Positions 1-7,309 of a stretch of DNA of 64,000 nucleotides are shown here, in pieces; position 1 is the first letter of the stretch, and each line of letters opens with the position of its first letter. Position numbers and translations under genes: made by a program. The notes under the pieces are model-generated. The model searched no databases. It saw only the letters and a list, made by a program, of their open reading frames with translations, and was not told where the DNA came from. This DNA is from Pseudacidovorax sp. NFM-22 (GTDB lineage: Bacteria; Pseudomonadota; Gammaproteobacteria; Burkholderiales; Burkholderiaceae_C): NCBI RefSeq assembly GCF_021401245.1, contig NZ_JACBFY010000004.1:496001-560000 (forward strand), in the 5' to 3' direction.

Positions 1-103
1 CGGCGTCCAGGGCGCGCAGGCCCTCGGGCATGACTTCCTTGCCGATGCCATCGCCGGGCAGGACGGCGATGCGGAAGGGGCGGTTGGGGGTGGCTGCGGA
101 CAT
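1..103 (-). CDS. Tartrate/isopropylmalate-type dehydrogenase, 5' end only
   Basis: Only the first 34 codons lie in the window; the gene runs off the left edge. The N-terminus reads RIAVLPGDGIGKEV, the nucleotide-binding signature of the isocitrate/isopropylmalate dehydrogenase superfamily, which oxidatively decarboxylates beta-hydroxy acids with NAD(P). The wording of this motif and the divergent LysR gene 209 bp away are typical of tartrate dehydrogenase/decarboxylase loci (ttuC-like), but leuB-like or other paralogues cannot be excluded from 34 residues. The ATG at 103 is the obvious start because the motif begins about 11 residues in. Confidence 0.75.
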   Translation of the reverse strand, partial: MSAATPNRPFRIAVLPGDGIGKEVMPEGLRALDA

Positions 104-161
104 GTGGGTCTCCGGGAGCGAAAAGGAAAGGAACGGCGCAATGCGGGCCGTCGACCAAAGA

Positions 162-220
162 CCGTTCGGGCTGAGCCTGTCGAAGCCTGGGCACAAGCCC
201 TTCGACAAGAGGGCGAACGG
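162..220. repeat. Dispersed inverted repeat, copy 1
   Basis: A left arm CCGTTCGGGCTGAGCCTGTC at 162-181 faces a degenerate right arm ending in CTTCGACAAGAGGGCGAACGG. The same arm occurs at 7266, 32530 and 40341, so this is a family of short intergenic palindromic repeats. Here it lies between two divergent genes and is not near a gene end. Confidence 0.7.
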
Positions 221-275
221 ATCAATTGACTGGCATCGAAGGAAGAGTGCGCATTCTCGTTGCACACGTTATTCA

Positions 276-281
276 TACAAT
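276..281 (+). promoter_or_regulatory. Possible -10 box for the LysR gene
   Basis: TACAAT lies 31 bp upstream of the GTG start of the LysR gene, in the most AT-rich part of the divergent intergenic region. No good -35 hexamer sits at 16-18 bp, as expected if an activator is needed. Tentative. Confidence 0.3.
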
Positions 282-312
282 CCCTCTTCCGTGAAGACAT
301 TGGCCACGAAAC

Positions 313-1257
313 GTGAGCAATATCCCCGCCAACGAAGACCTGCGCGTCTTCCTCATCGTGGCCCGCCAGTCCAGCTTCGCGGCGGCGGCGGAGCAGCTGG
401 GCGTCTCGACCGCCTACGTGAGCAAGCGCATCCGCGTGCTGGAGGACGTGCTCGGTGTGCGTCTGCTCCACCGCACCACCCGGCGCGTGAGCGTGACCGA
501 CCAGGGCGAGCGCGTCTTCCACTGGGCGCAGCGCGTGCTCGACGACGTGGAGCAGCTGATGCAGGAGGTGGCCGTCACCCGCGGCGAGCCGCGCGGGCTG
601 CTGCGCATCAGCAGCAGCTTCGGCTTCGGCCGGCGGGTGGTGGCGCCCATGCTCTCGACCATGGCGCGGCGCCACCCCGGCCTGCAGGTGCGGCTGGAGG
701 TGCTGGACCGGCTGGTGGACGTGGCCGCCGAGGGCTACGACGTGGACGTGCGCGTGGGCGACGAGATCGCGCCGCACCTCATCGCCCGCCGGCTGGCGGC
801 CAACCACCGCGTGCTGTGCGCCGCGCCCGCCTACCTGGCCCGCCGCGAAGCGCCGCGCACCCTGCAGGACCTGGCCAGCCACGACTGCCTGGTGATCAAG
901 GAGCGTGACCATCCCTTCGGCGTGTGGCGGCTGCGCGCCGGCGCGCAGGAGGAGGCGGTGAAGGTCACCGGCCCGCTGTCGTCCAACCATGGCGAGGTGG
1001 CCGTGCAGTGGGCGGTGGACGGCCACGGCGTGGTGCTGCGCTCGCTGTGGGATGTGGCGCCGCTGCTGGCCGATGGCCGGCTGGTGCAGCTGCTGCCCGA
1101 CTGGCGGCAGGAGGCCAACGTGTGGGCCGTCTACCCCGAGCGCCTGGCCAGCTCGGCCAAGGTGCGGGTCTGCGTCGAATACCTGATCGAGGCCTTTGCC
1201 GAGGTCAGCGCCGCCGATGCTGGAAGGCCGTCGGCGACTTCCCCGTCGCCTGCTTGA
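313..1257 (+). CDS. LysR-family transcriptional regulator
   Basis: A 314-residue LysR-type regulator. Residues about 5-65 form the winged helix-turn-helix (FLIVARQSSFAAAAEQLGVS, then RTTRRVSVTDQGE), followed by a linker helix and a substrate-binding-like effector domain from about residue 90. It belongs to the subgroup that has LLRISSSFGFGRRVVAP at the domain boundary. The start is GTG; no upstream ATG in frame gives a normal N-terminus. It is divergent from the tartrate-dehydrogenase-like gene and is probably its regulator by family habit (inference). Its last 53 bp overlap the end of the convergent AraC gene. Confidence 0.88.
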   Translation: MSNIPANEDLRVFLIVARQSSFAAAAEQLGVSTAYVSKRIRVLEDVLGVRLLHRTTRRVSVTDQGERVFHWAQRVLDDVEQLMQEVAVTRGEPRGLLRISSSFGFGRRVVAPMLSTMARRHPGLQVRLEVLDRLVDVAAEGYDVDVRVGDEIAPHLIARRLAANHRVLCAAPAYLARREAPRTLQDLASHDCLVIKERDHPFGVWRLRAGAQEEAVKVTGPLSSNHGEVAVQWAVDGHGVVLRSLWDVAPLLADGRLVQLLPDWRQEANVWAVYPERLASSAKVRVCVEYLIEAFAEVSAADAGRPSATSPSPA

Positions 1258-2116
1258 ACATGGCGCAGAAGGCGCTGTCGGTGGCATAGCCGCAGGCGGT
1301 GGCCACCTGGCTCACGGCCATGCCGCGGGCCAGCAGCGGCAGCGCATGGGCCAGCACCGCCTGCTGGCGCCAGGCCTGCCAGCTCATGCCCAGCTGGTCG
1401 CGGAACAGGCGCGCCACGGTGCGCTCGCTGGCGCCGATGCCGCGGGCGCGCTCGGCCAGCGTGGCGCGGTCGTCGGGCGCGCGCAGCACGGCCTCGCACA
1501 GCTGGCGCAGGCGCTTGTCCTGCGGCAGCGGCACGTCGATGCGGATCTGCTGGGCGCGCTCCAGCTCGTCCACCAGCAGCGGGGCAATCCAGCGCTCGCG
1601 TTGCGGCGCCGCCGGGTCGGCGGGCGGCAGGCCGTCGGGCGTGGTGTCCAGCGCCAGCATCAGGGCGCGCAGCAGCGGGCTGATCTCCAGCACCTCGCAG
1701 CGCGCCCAGTCCGGGCCCAGCCAGCGGTGCAGGTAGACCGTGCGCAGCTCGGCGTCTTCCACCAGCGTGATGCTGTGCGGCACGTCCGCCGGCACCCAGA
1801 GCGCACGCGAGGGCGGGATGATGTAGCTGCCGTCCCGGGTCGAGAGGCGGATCACGCCGCGGGTGGAGAAGGTGAGTTGCGGCCAGGGATGGGTGTGGGG
1901 CTCGACCTGGGTGTCGGCGGAAAGGAAATGCTCCTTGGCCCGCAGCGGGCGCACGGCATCGGGCGCGTAGAGGTGCGGCGTGAGCGGGCCAACGCTGTGG
2001 GCGAGGGCGGCCGGGGCCGTCGCGGGGAGCGCATGGCGCGTGCCGGACGGGCGCCGTTTCCGGGCGGAGATGTCCGCGACCGGGGCCGCTTCGACAGGCG
2101 TTGCAAGATCTGGCAT
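1205..2116 (-). CDS. AraC-family transcriptional regulator with cupin sensor
   Basis: About 303 residues from the ATG at 2116; an in-frame ATG at 2171 would add 18. The N-terminal half is an AraC-type cupin (EPHTHPWPQLTFSTRGVIRL, then IIPPSRALWVPADVPHSI). The C-terminal quarter is the double helix-turn-helix (LAERARGIGASERTVARLFR and VATACGYATDSAFCAMFKQ). This architecture matches regulators that control a neighbouring exporter; an MFS gene starts 153 bp away in the opposite direction and is the likely target. The 3' end overlaps the LysR gene tail to tail. Confidence 0.88.
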   Translation of the reverse strand: MPDLATPVEAAPVADISARKRRPSGTRHALPATAPAALAHSVGPLTPHLYAPDAVRPLRAKEHFLSADTQVEPHTHPWPQLTFSTRGVIRLSTRDGSYIIPPSRALWVPADVPHSITLVEDAELRTVYLHRWLGPDWARCEVLEISPLLRALMLALDTTPDGLPPADPAAPQRERWIAPLLVDELERAQQIRIDVPLPQDKRLRQLCEAVLRAPDDRATLAERARGIGASERTVARLFRDQLGMSWQAWRQQAVLAHALPLLARGMAVSQVATACGYATDSAFCAMFKQATGKSPTAFQHRRR

Positions 2117-2269
2117 GTTCTCGACACAGGTTGGCAGGGTGTCGGCATTCTGCCGTTTTCCGGCGCCTACCATGGCGGGGCGCTGCGGGCCCGGGTCGGG
2201 TGACGCAGCCGCTTCCTCCAACGACAAGAAACCCGCCTGCTGCGTCCCCGGGACGCACGGCCCGCTGCC

Positions 2270-3517
2270 ATGACCACTGCTTCTGCGTCGCCCCCCGGCG
2301 GCTCTTCCTCTCTTCGCTCCGATGCCACCCTCATCGGCCTGGTCGGCCTGGCGCACGCCATCAGCCATTTCAGCCAGCTGATCCTGCCGCCGCTCTTCCC
2401 CTGGCTGAAGGACGCCTTCGGCGTCAGCTACACCGAGCTGGGCGCGGTACTGACCGTGTTCTTCGTCACCTCCTGCGCGGTGCAGGCGGGCTCGGGCTTC
2501 ATCGTCGACAAGCTGGGCCCGCGGCCGGTGCTCTTCGTGGGCCTGGGCTGCCTGGGGCTGGCGGCCTTCGGCTACGCGATGGCGCCCAACTACTGGGGCC
2601 TGGTCGGCAGTGCCATCGTGGCGGGCGTGGGCAATGGCGTCTTCCACCCGGTGGACTACACGCTGTTCAACCGCAAGGTGGCGCCCACGCGCCTGGGTCA
2701 TGCCTACAGCGTGCACGGCATCACCGGCAGCCTGGGCTGGGCGCTGGCGCCGGCCTTCGTGGTGCCGCTGGCCATCGCCTTCTCCTGGCGTGTGGCGCTG
2801 GCCAGCGCGGGCGTGCTGGCCCTGGTGGTGCTGGTGGTGCTGTGGGTCGGCCGCGCCGCGCTGGCGCTGGACGTCAAGGCCGTGCAGAAGGCCACCGGCC
2901 AGGGCCCCGGCAGCGAAGGCGCCTTCGCCTTCCTGCGCATCCCGGCGGTGTGGATGTGCTTCGGCTTCTTCTTTTTCTACGCCATGGTCATCAGCGTGGT
3001 GCAGACCTTCGCGCCGCAGGCCGCTGGCCGGCTGCACGCCGTGCCGGTGGCGCTGGTCGCCATCTGCGTGACGGTCTACATGGTGGCCAGTTCGGTGGGC
3101 ATGGTGCTGGGCGGCTTTCTGGCCTCGGACCCGACGCGCTGCGAGCGCATCGTGGGGGCAGGCTTCGGCATTGCGGCCGCGCTGGCGCTGGTGCTGGGCC
3201 TGGCGAGCTTTCCGCCCGCGGTGGTGCCGGTGCTGTTCGGCGCCATGGGCTTCGCCTCGGGCATTGCGGGCCCCTCGCGCGACCTGATCGTCAAGCGTTC
3301 CACCCCCGCCAACGCCAGCGGCCGCGTCTACGGCGTGGTGTACGCGGGCCTGGACATCGGCCAGGCAGTGGCGCCGCTGATCTTCGGCCGCCTGATGGAC
3401 GCCGGCCAGTACACCAGCGTGATCCTGGGGCTGGCGATGGTGCAGGCGGTGCTGATCGCCAGTGCCTTCAACGTGCGCCGGGCGCGGCGCGAGCTGCTGA
3501 CGCCGGCTTCGGCCTGA
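2270..3517 (+). CDS. MFS transporter
   Basis: A 415-residue inner-membrane protein with about twelve hydrophobic segments, the size and layout of a major facilitator superfamily permease. The loop between helices 2 and 3 reads VDKLGPRPVL, a variant of the MFS signature G-x3-D-R-x-GRR. The middle loop (about residues 200-225) is polar, as usual between the six-helix halves. The substrate is not evident. It is divergent from the AraC gene, which is its probable regulator. The 123 bp after it contain no feature I can support before the convergent arsC. Confidence 0.85.
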   Translation: MTTASASPPGGSSSLRSDATLIGLVGLAHAISHFSQLILPPLFPWLKDAFGVSYTELGAVLTVFFVTSCAVQAGSGFIVDKLGPRPVLFVGLGCLGLAAFGYAMAPNYWGLVGSAIVAGVGNGVFHPVDYTLFNRKVAPTRLGHAYSVHGITGSLGWALAPAFVVPLAIAFSWRVALASAGVLALVVLVVLWVGRAALALDVKAVQKATGQGPGSEGAFAFLRIPAVWMCFGFFFFYAMVISVVQTFAPQAAGRLHAVPVALVAICVTVYMVASSVGMVLGGFLASDPTRCERIVGAGFGIAAALALVLGLASFPPAVVPVLFGAMGFASGIAGPSRDLIVKRSTPANASGRVYGVVYAGLDIGQAVAPLIFGRLMDAGQYTSVILGLAMVQAVLIASAFNVRRARRELLTPASA

Positions 3518-3640
3518 CTTTCCCGCGCCACGGTCAGGCGCTGCAGGCCCCAGGAACGCGGCAAGGACTTCCAGGCCGCCGCCGACCGATCCGCCGCGCC
3601 GTCGCTGTCGCGCTCTTCGCCCGGCACTGGGCGACGGCGC

Positions 3641-3997
3641 TCAGAGGATCTCCAGCACCACCTCCTTGGGCCGGCACAGCCGCGTGCCCTTGGGCGTGAC
3701 CACCAGCGGGCGGTTGATGAGCACCGGGTGGGCCAGCATCGCGTCCAGCAGGTCCTCGTCGCTGCGGGCGGGATCGAGCAGGCCGAGTTCGGCGGCCAGC
3801 GCCTCCTTCTCGCGCAGCACGCCCCGTACGCCGAGGCCGCTGTCCGCACACAGGCGCTGCAGTGTGTCGCGGTCGGGCGGTGTCTTCAGGTAGTGGATGA
3901 CCGTGGGCTCGATGCCCCGCTCGCGCAGCATCGCCAGCGTGTTGCGCGAAGTGCCGCAGGCGGGGTTGTGATAGATCGTGGTGTCGTTGCTTGGCAT
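3641..3997 (-). CDS. arsC: Arsenate reductase, glutaredoxin-dependent
   Basis: A 118-residue ArsC/Spx-fold protein. IYHNPACGTSRNTL carries the catalytic H-x3-C-x3-R motif with Cys at about residue 14, and INRPLVVTPKGTRLCRP contains the conserved arginine region of the active site. The family reduces arsenate to arsenite using glutathione and glutaredoxin. No arsR, arsB or acr3 is adjacent; the only partner is a divergent exported methyltransferase. No Shine-Dalgarno lies before the ATG, and the shared 29-bp spacer suggests a very short or absent leader. Orphan arsC copies of this kind are common in betaproteobacteria. Confidence 0.85.
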   Translation of the reverse strand: MPSNDTTIYHNPACGTSRNTLAMLRERGIEPTVIHYLKTPPDRDTLQRLCADSGLGVRGVLREKEALAAELGLLDPARSDEDLLDAMLAHPVLINRPLVVTPKGTRLCRPKEVVLEIL

Positions 3998-4019
3998 CCG
4001 GGAATTATTCCCACCATAC
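3991..4019 (+). promoter_or_regulatory. Sigma-70 promoter with palindromic spacer, arsC/methyltransferase
   Basis: TTGGCA (3991-3996) and CATACT (4014-4019) are separated by 17 bp, and the ATG of the methyltransferase is 7 bp after the -10, so transcription would start at or next to the start codon (leaderless). The spacer holds a perfect 13-bp palindrome GGGAATTATTCCC (4000-4012), which also sits 2 bp upstream of the arsC ATG on the other strand. It could be an operator for both genes. Confidence 0.5.
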
Positions 4020-4026
4020 TGGCCGG

Positions 4027-4863
4027 ATGCGCTGCCGACCTCTCCTGCTTCTGCTGCCTGGGCTCGCGGCGACGGCCGCGGTGCCCACGGCCGGGGCGCA
4101 GCCGCGGGGCGATGCAGCCGCCGTGGCATCGATGGTGGCGGCCGAGCGGCTCGCCCAGGCCATCGTCCGGATGGCCGCGCTGCGCAGCGACGACCATCTG
4201 CTCGACCTGGGCACGGCAGAAGGCCGCGTGGTGGTGGCCGCGGCGCTGGCCGGTGCACGCGCCACCGGCGTCGAGACCGAACCCGAGCTGCTCAACCGCG
4301 CCCGCCAGCGCGCGGCCCAGGCGGGTGTGGCGGACCGGGTCGTGTTCCGGGAGGAGGACCTTCTGCGCACGCCCCTCACCGGTGCCAGCATCGTCGTGAT
4401 GCACCTGCCGCCCGAATCGCAGCAGCAGCTGCGTCCGGCGCTGCTGCGCCTGGCGCCGGGCACGCGGGTGATCTCCGACACGGACGGTTTGTCCGGCTGG
4501 CCGGCCGAGCAGACGCAGACCGTGGAACTGCCCGACCGCAGTCCCGGCCGTCTACGGACGCAGCGCATCTCTCTCTGGCGCGTGCCGGCACCGGTCGACG
4601 GCGCATGGTGCGCGCCGGGCGGCTTCCAGCTCAGCTTTCGTCAGTCGATGCTGGCGTACCAGGCCACCTTCGCGCGCGGCGCCGGGACGCCCGTGCAATG
4701 GCGCGGCCGCATCGACGGCGCGAGCCTGCCGCCGCCGGTCGGTGGCCCACTGCGGCCCTGGCTGATCTGGAGCGACGGCCAGTTGCTGGTGCGGCGCGGC
4801 ATCCCAGGGCTGCCGGACGGCATCCGCCTCTCGCGGCGGCCCGCTGCCGGCTGCCCGTCCTGA
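4027..4863 (+). CDS. Exported class I SAM methyltransferase-like protein
   Basis: 278 residues from the ATG at 4027. Residues 1-24 look like a signal peptide (MRCRPLLLLLPGLAA, then a likely AxA cleavage site near AGA-Q). The mature protein has the Rossmann methyltransferase motif I DLGTAEGRVVVAAA and an acidic residue ending strand 2 (GVETEPELL), so SAM binding is plausible although the protein seems exported. The C-terminal third has no recognised domain. Related exported methyltransferase-fold proteins are common in Burkholderiales with unknown role. It shares a 29-bp promoter region with arsC. Substrate and true location are unknown; a longer start at 3991 would spoil the signal peptide. 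Confidence 0.7.
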   Translation: MRCRPLLLLLPGLAATAAVPTAGAQPRGDAAAVASMVAAERLAQAIVRMAALRSDDHLLDLGTAEGRVVVAAALAGARATGVETEPELLNRARQRAAQAGVADRVVFREEDLLRTPLTGASIVVMHLPPESQQQLRPALLRLAPGTRVISDTDGLSGWPAEQTQTVELPDRSPGRLRTQRISLWRVPAPVDGAWCAPGGFQLSFRQSMLAYQATFARGAGTPVQWRGRIDGASLPPPVGGPLRPWLIWSDGQLLVRRGIPGLPDGIRLSRRPAAGCPS

Positions 4864-4938
4864 GCCGCCCTGACCGGCCGGGGTGCGCAGGTGAGACGTC
4901 GTCAACCTGTGCCCGGCCCCAGCCCGGACAATGCCGCC

Positions 4939-5406
4939 ATGAGTTCCCGCTACTGGTTGATGAAGTCGGAGCCCGACGAATGCTCCATCGACGACGCCCT
5001 GGTCGCGCCCGCGCAGACCGTGCCCTGGACGGGCGTGCGCAATTACCAAGCGCGCAACTTCATGCGCGATGCGATGCAGGTCGGCGACGGTGTGCTCTTC
5101 TATCACTCCAGCTGCCCGCAGCCGGGCGTGGCTGGCATCGCGCGCGTGGCCTCGGGCGTGCGGCCCGACCCGACGCAGTTCGATGCGGCCTCGCCGTACC
5201 ACGACGCGGCGTCCAAGCCCGATGCGCCGCGCTGGCTGCTGCTGGACGTGCAGGCGGTGCGCAAGACGCGGCTGCTGGGCCTGCCCGAGCTGCGCGCCGA
5301 GCCGGCGCTCGCCGACATGCTGCTGCTGCGCAAGGGCAACCGGCTGTCGATCACGCCGGTGACGCCGGCCGAGTGGGCGGCCGTGCTGGCACTGGCGGAT
5401 CGCTGA
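4939..5406 (+). CDS. EVE domain-containing protein
   Basis: A 155-residue single-domain EVE protein (PUA-like fold) that starts with RYWLMKSEPDECSIDD and has WTGVRNYQARNFMRDAM and VGDGVLFYHSSC, all hallmarks of the family. EVE domains bind modified bases in DNA or RNA; the bacterial thymocyte nuclear protein 1 homologues are of uncertain cellular role. The ATG at 4939 is chosen over an in-frame start at 4891 because the family begins at this point. GACAAT occurs just 6 bp before the ATG, so the transcript may be leaderless. Confidence 0.88.
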   Translation: MSSRYWLMKSEPDECSIDDALVAPAQTVPWTGVRNYQARNFMRDAMQVGDGVLFYHSSCPQPGVAGIARVASGVRPDPTQFDAASPYHDAASKPDAPRWLLLDVQAVRKTRLLGLPELRAEPALADMLLLRKGNRLSITPVTPAEWAAVLALADR

Positions 5407-5421
5407 ACCGACGCAAGGCTC

Positions 5422-5445
5422 GGGCGGCCCGCTGCCAGGCCGCCC
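5422..5445. terminator. GC-rich hairpin between convergent genes
   Basis: GGGCGGCC (5422-5429) pairs perfectly with GGCCGCCC (5438-5445) in the 53-bp gap between the EVE gene and ribH. There is no U-tract on either side, so it is at best a weak or Rho-assisted terminator. Confidence 0.35.
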
Positions 5446-5459
5446 GCCACTGCGCGCGA

Positions 5460-5963
5460 TCAGGCCGCGAGCAGCGCGTCCAGCCGCGAGAGCCCCGCGA
5501 TGGTCTTCACGCAGGCCTCGGCCGCCTCGGTGCCCTTCACCGCGAAATGGCGGTGGAAGTACTTGCGGTGCTCGATGTGCTCGTGGAAGTGGTGCGGCGT
5601 GAGCACGGCCGAGATCATGGGCACCTCGGTCTCCAGCTGCACCTGCATCAGCGACTCGACCACGGTGCTGGCCACGAACTCGTGGCGGTAGATGCCGCCG
5701 TCGACCACCAGCGCGCAGCACACCACGGCGGCATAGCGGCCGCTGCGGGCAAGCCGTTTGGCATGCAGCGGGATCTCGAAGGCGCCGGGCACGTCGAAGA
5801 TGTCGATCTGCGAGGCGGGCACGCCCAGGCGTTCCATCTCGGCAAGGAAGGCGTCGCGCGCCTGGTGGACGATGTCCGCATGCCACTGGGCCTCGACCAG
5901 CGCAATGCGCCGGTCGCCCAAGGCGGGCAGGATCTGGAGGGGAAGGTCGTTGAGCTGACTCAT
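5460..5963 (-). CDS. ribH: 6,7-dimethyl-8-ribityllumazine synthase, type II-like
   Basis: A 167-residue lumazine synthase, which condenses the ribityl-pyrimidine with dihydroxybutanone phosphate in riboflavin synthesis. VPGAFEIPLHAKRL is the substrate-binding segment, and TPHHFHEHIEHRKYFHRHF contains the catalytic histidine region. The sequence resembles the second, decameric RibH2 type of Brucella and rhizobia more than the housekeeping RibH usually found with ribBA and nusB (inference from reading). It stands alone rather than in a rib operon and is preceded by a complete FMN riboswitch, so flavin status should control it. The start is fixed by SQLNDLPLQ, directly after the 130-bp leader. 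Confidence 0.88.
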   Translation of the reverse strand: MSQLNDLPLQILPALGDRRIALVEAQWHADIVHQARDAFLAEMERLGVPASQIDIFDVPGAFEIPLHAKRLARSGRYAAVVCCALVVDGGIYRHEFVASTVVESLMQVQLETEVPMISAVLTPHHFHEHIEHRKYFHRHFAVKGTEAAEACVKTIAGLSRLDALLAA

Positions 5964-6093
5964 GGTGTTGCCTTTGAACAAAGGGTGGGCCTGAATCAGG
6001 GCATCGAGAACATGCACGAAAAGCCGCGCCCGGCCCTTGGCTGCGCGCGGCATGGCGCCGCACGCAGCCAAGGGCCTGGCCGCATCTCGCGCT

Positions 6094-6256
6094 CTCTTTC
6101 ATCCGGACTGTGACCGTCGGCTTCGGAATCGCACCGAATCTGCTGACCCCGCCGCCACGGCCCGTGAAGGCGGCGGCGGCGGGCGCTCGCGGGCTCGTGC
6201 GGAAGTCGCCTTCCACCATGACCGCCGGTAGGGAATTCCACCCTGCCCTGAGAACG
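6094..6256 (-). promoter_or_regulatory. FMN riboswitch (RFN element) upstream of ribH
   Basis: Read on the minus strand, the region carries the conserved RFN blocks in order: AGGGCAGGGTGGAATTCCC, TACCGGCGGT, a variable arm, AGCCCGCGAGC, a long GC hairpin (CGCCGCCGCC/GGCGGCGG), GTCAGCAGATTCGGTG, CGAAGCCGACGGT and AGTCCGGATGAAAGAGA. All parts of the six-helix FMN aptamer are present. About 130 nt separate the aptamer from the ribH start, enough for an expression platform; ribH is the only gene downstream on this strand. Confidence 0.95.
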
Positions 6257-6323
6257 CTTGGCGGCCACCCGAGGGTGGCTGCGGGCGGATTCTAGGAGCG
6301 GGTCAAAGCCCTTGCTGTCGCCT

Positions 6324-7238
6324 TCATTCCGCCTGCGCCTCCAGCGTGCGCACCGGCTGGCGGTTGCGCTCGCTGCGGATCACCTGCAGGCCCGAGCCCA
6401 CCAGCAGCGCGATGCCGGCCCAGGCCCAGGCATTGGGCACGTCGCCCCAGACCGCATAGCCCAGCCCCACCGCGAAGAGCAGGGCCGAGTAGCGGAAGGG
6501 CGCGGTGAGGGACACCTCGCCCTGGCGCATGCACTGGATCAGCAGGAAGTAAGCGGTGGCCAGGAAGGCGGACGACAGCGCCAGCAGCCCGAGCTGCCCG
6601 GCCGCGGCCGGCTGCCAGCCCTCGGCCACCGACAGCGCGCCCGACAGCAGCGTGACGGCCAATGCGGTGGAGAGCGTGACCACGATGGAGGGAATGGCCG
6701 GGTCGAGCCCGCGCGTCAGCAGATCGCGCGTCGCATGGAACAGCGTGGCCGAGAGGCACAGCAGCGCCCAGGCGTTGAAGCCGTCGCCGCGCGGCTGCAC
6801 CACCAGCAGCACGCCGACGAAGCCGATCCCCACGGCCCACCAGCGCGCCGCGCCCGGCCGCTCGCGCAGGAAGATGGCGGCGAACACCGTCATGAAGAGC
6901 GGGGCCGCGAGGTTGATGGCGGTGGCATTGCCCAGCGGCAGGCGGAACAACGAGAGCAGGTACATCACCGTCGCGCAGGCATCCACGCTGGCGCGCAGCA
7001 GCACGCGCGGGTGGCGCAGGGCGCCCAGGCGCCGGTGCTCGCCGAGCACGACGGCCACGGCCAGCACCAGCAGCGTGGCCATCAGCCCGCGCAGGAAGAT
7101 GAGCTGCCCGGCCGGCAGCCCCTGGCTGACGAGTTTGCTGAGGGCGTCGTTGACGACGAAGCAGGCCATGGCGCCGAGCATGCAGCCGATGGCGCGTCGG
7201 CCGCGGCGGGCCGGATCGGAGGAGAGGAGGGAAGGCAC
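6324..7238 (-). CDS. EamA/DMT-family transporter
   Basis: About 304 residues with ten hydrophobic segments arranged as two EamA repeats (roughly 10-140 and 150-290), the drug/metabolite transporter layout. The first repeat includes VNDALSKLVSQGLPAGQLIF and RGLMATLLVLA, and the second ends VWGDVPNAWAWAGIALLV. The start is uncertain: GTG at 7238 keeps the whole first helix with a short cytoplasmic tail, while ATG at 7181 gives 285 residues. It is the last gene in the direction of the TetR-controlled operon, 71 bp after the isomerase gene, with half of a dispersed repeat in between; membership in that operon is likely but unproven. Confidence 0.82.
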   Translation of the reverse strand: MPSLLSSDPARRGRRAIGCMLGAMACFVVNDALSKLVSQGLPAGQLIFLRGLMATLLVLAVAVVLGEHRRLGALRHPRVLLRASVDACATVMYLLSLFRLPLGNATAINLAAPLFMTVFAAIFLRERPGAARWWAVGIGFVGVLLVVQPRGDGFNAWALLCLSATLFHATRDLLTRGLDPAIPSIVVTLSTALAVTLLSGALSVAEGWQPAAAGQLGLLALSSAFLATAYFLLIQCMRQGEVSLTAPFRYSALLFAVGLGYAVWGDVPNAWAWAGIALLVGSGLQVIRSERNRQPVRTLEAQAE

Positions 7239-7265
7239 GGAGGGCGAGGGTAACGCGGCCCAAAT

Positions 7266-7291
7266 CCGTTCGCCCTGAGCCTGTCGAAGGG
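7266..7291. repeat. Dispersed repeat, half copy
   Basis: CCGTTCGCCCTGAGCCTGTC followed by GAAGGG, a single arm of the family at 162, 32530 and 40341. It lies between the isomerase and EamA genes. Confidence 0.6.
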
Positions 7292-7309
7292 CCGAAGGGC
7301 GCGCGCCCC

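Noticed and set aside
30-908. A 292-codon frame overlapping the start of the LysR gene in another frame
   Set aside because: It runs through the intergenic repeat and gives an Arg/Ala/Gly-rich translation; the LysR frame has the family domains.
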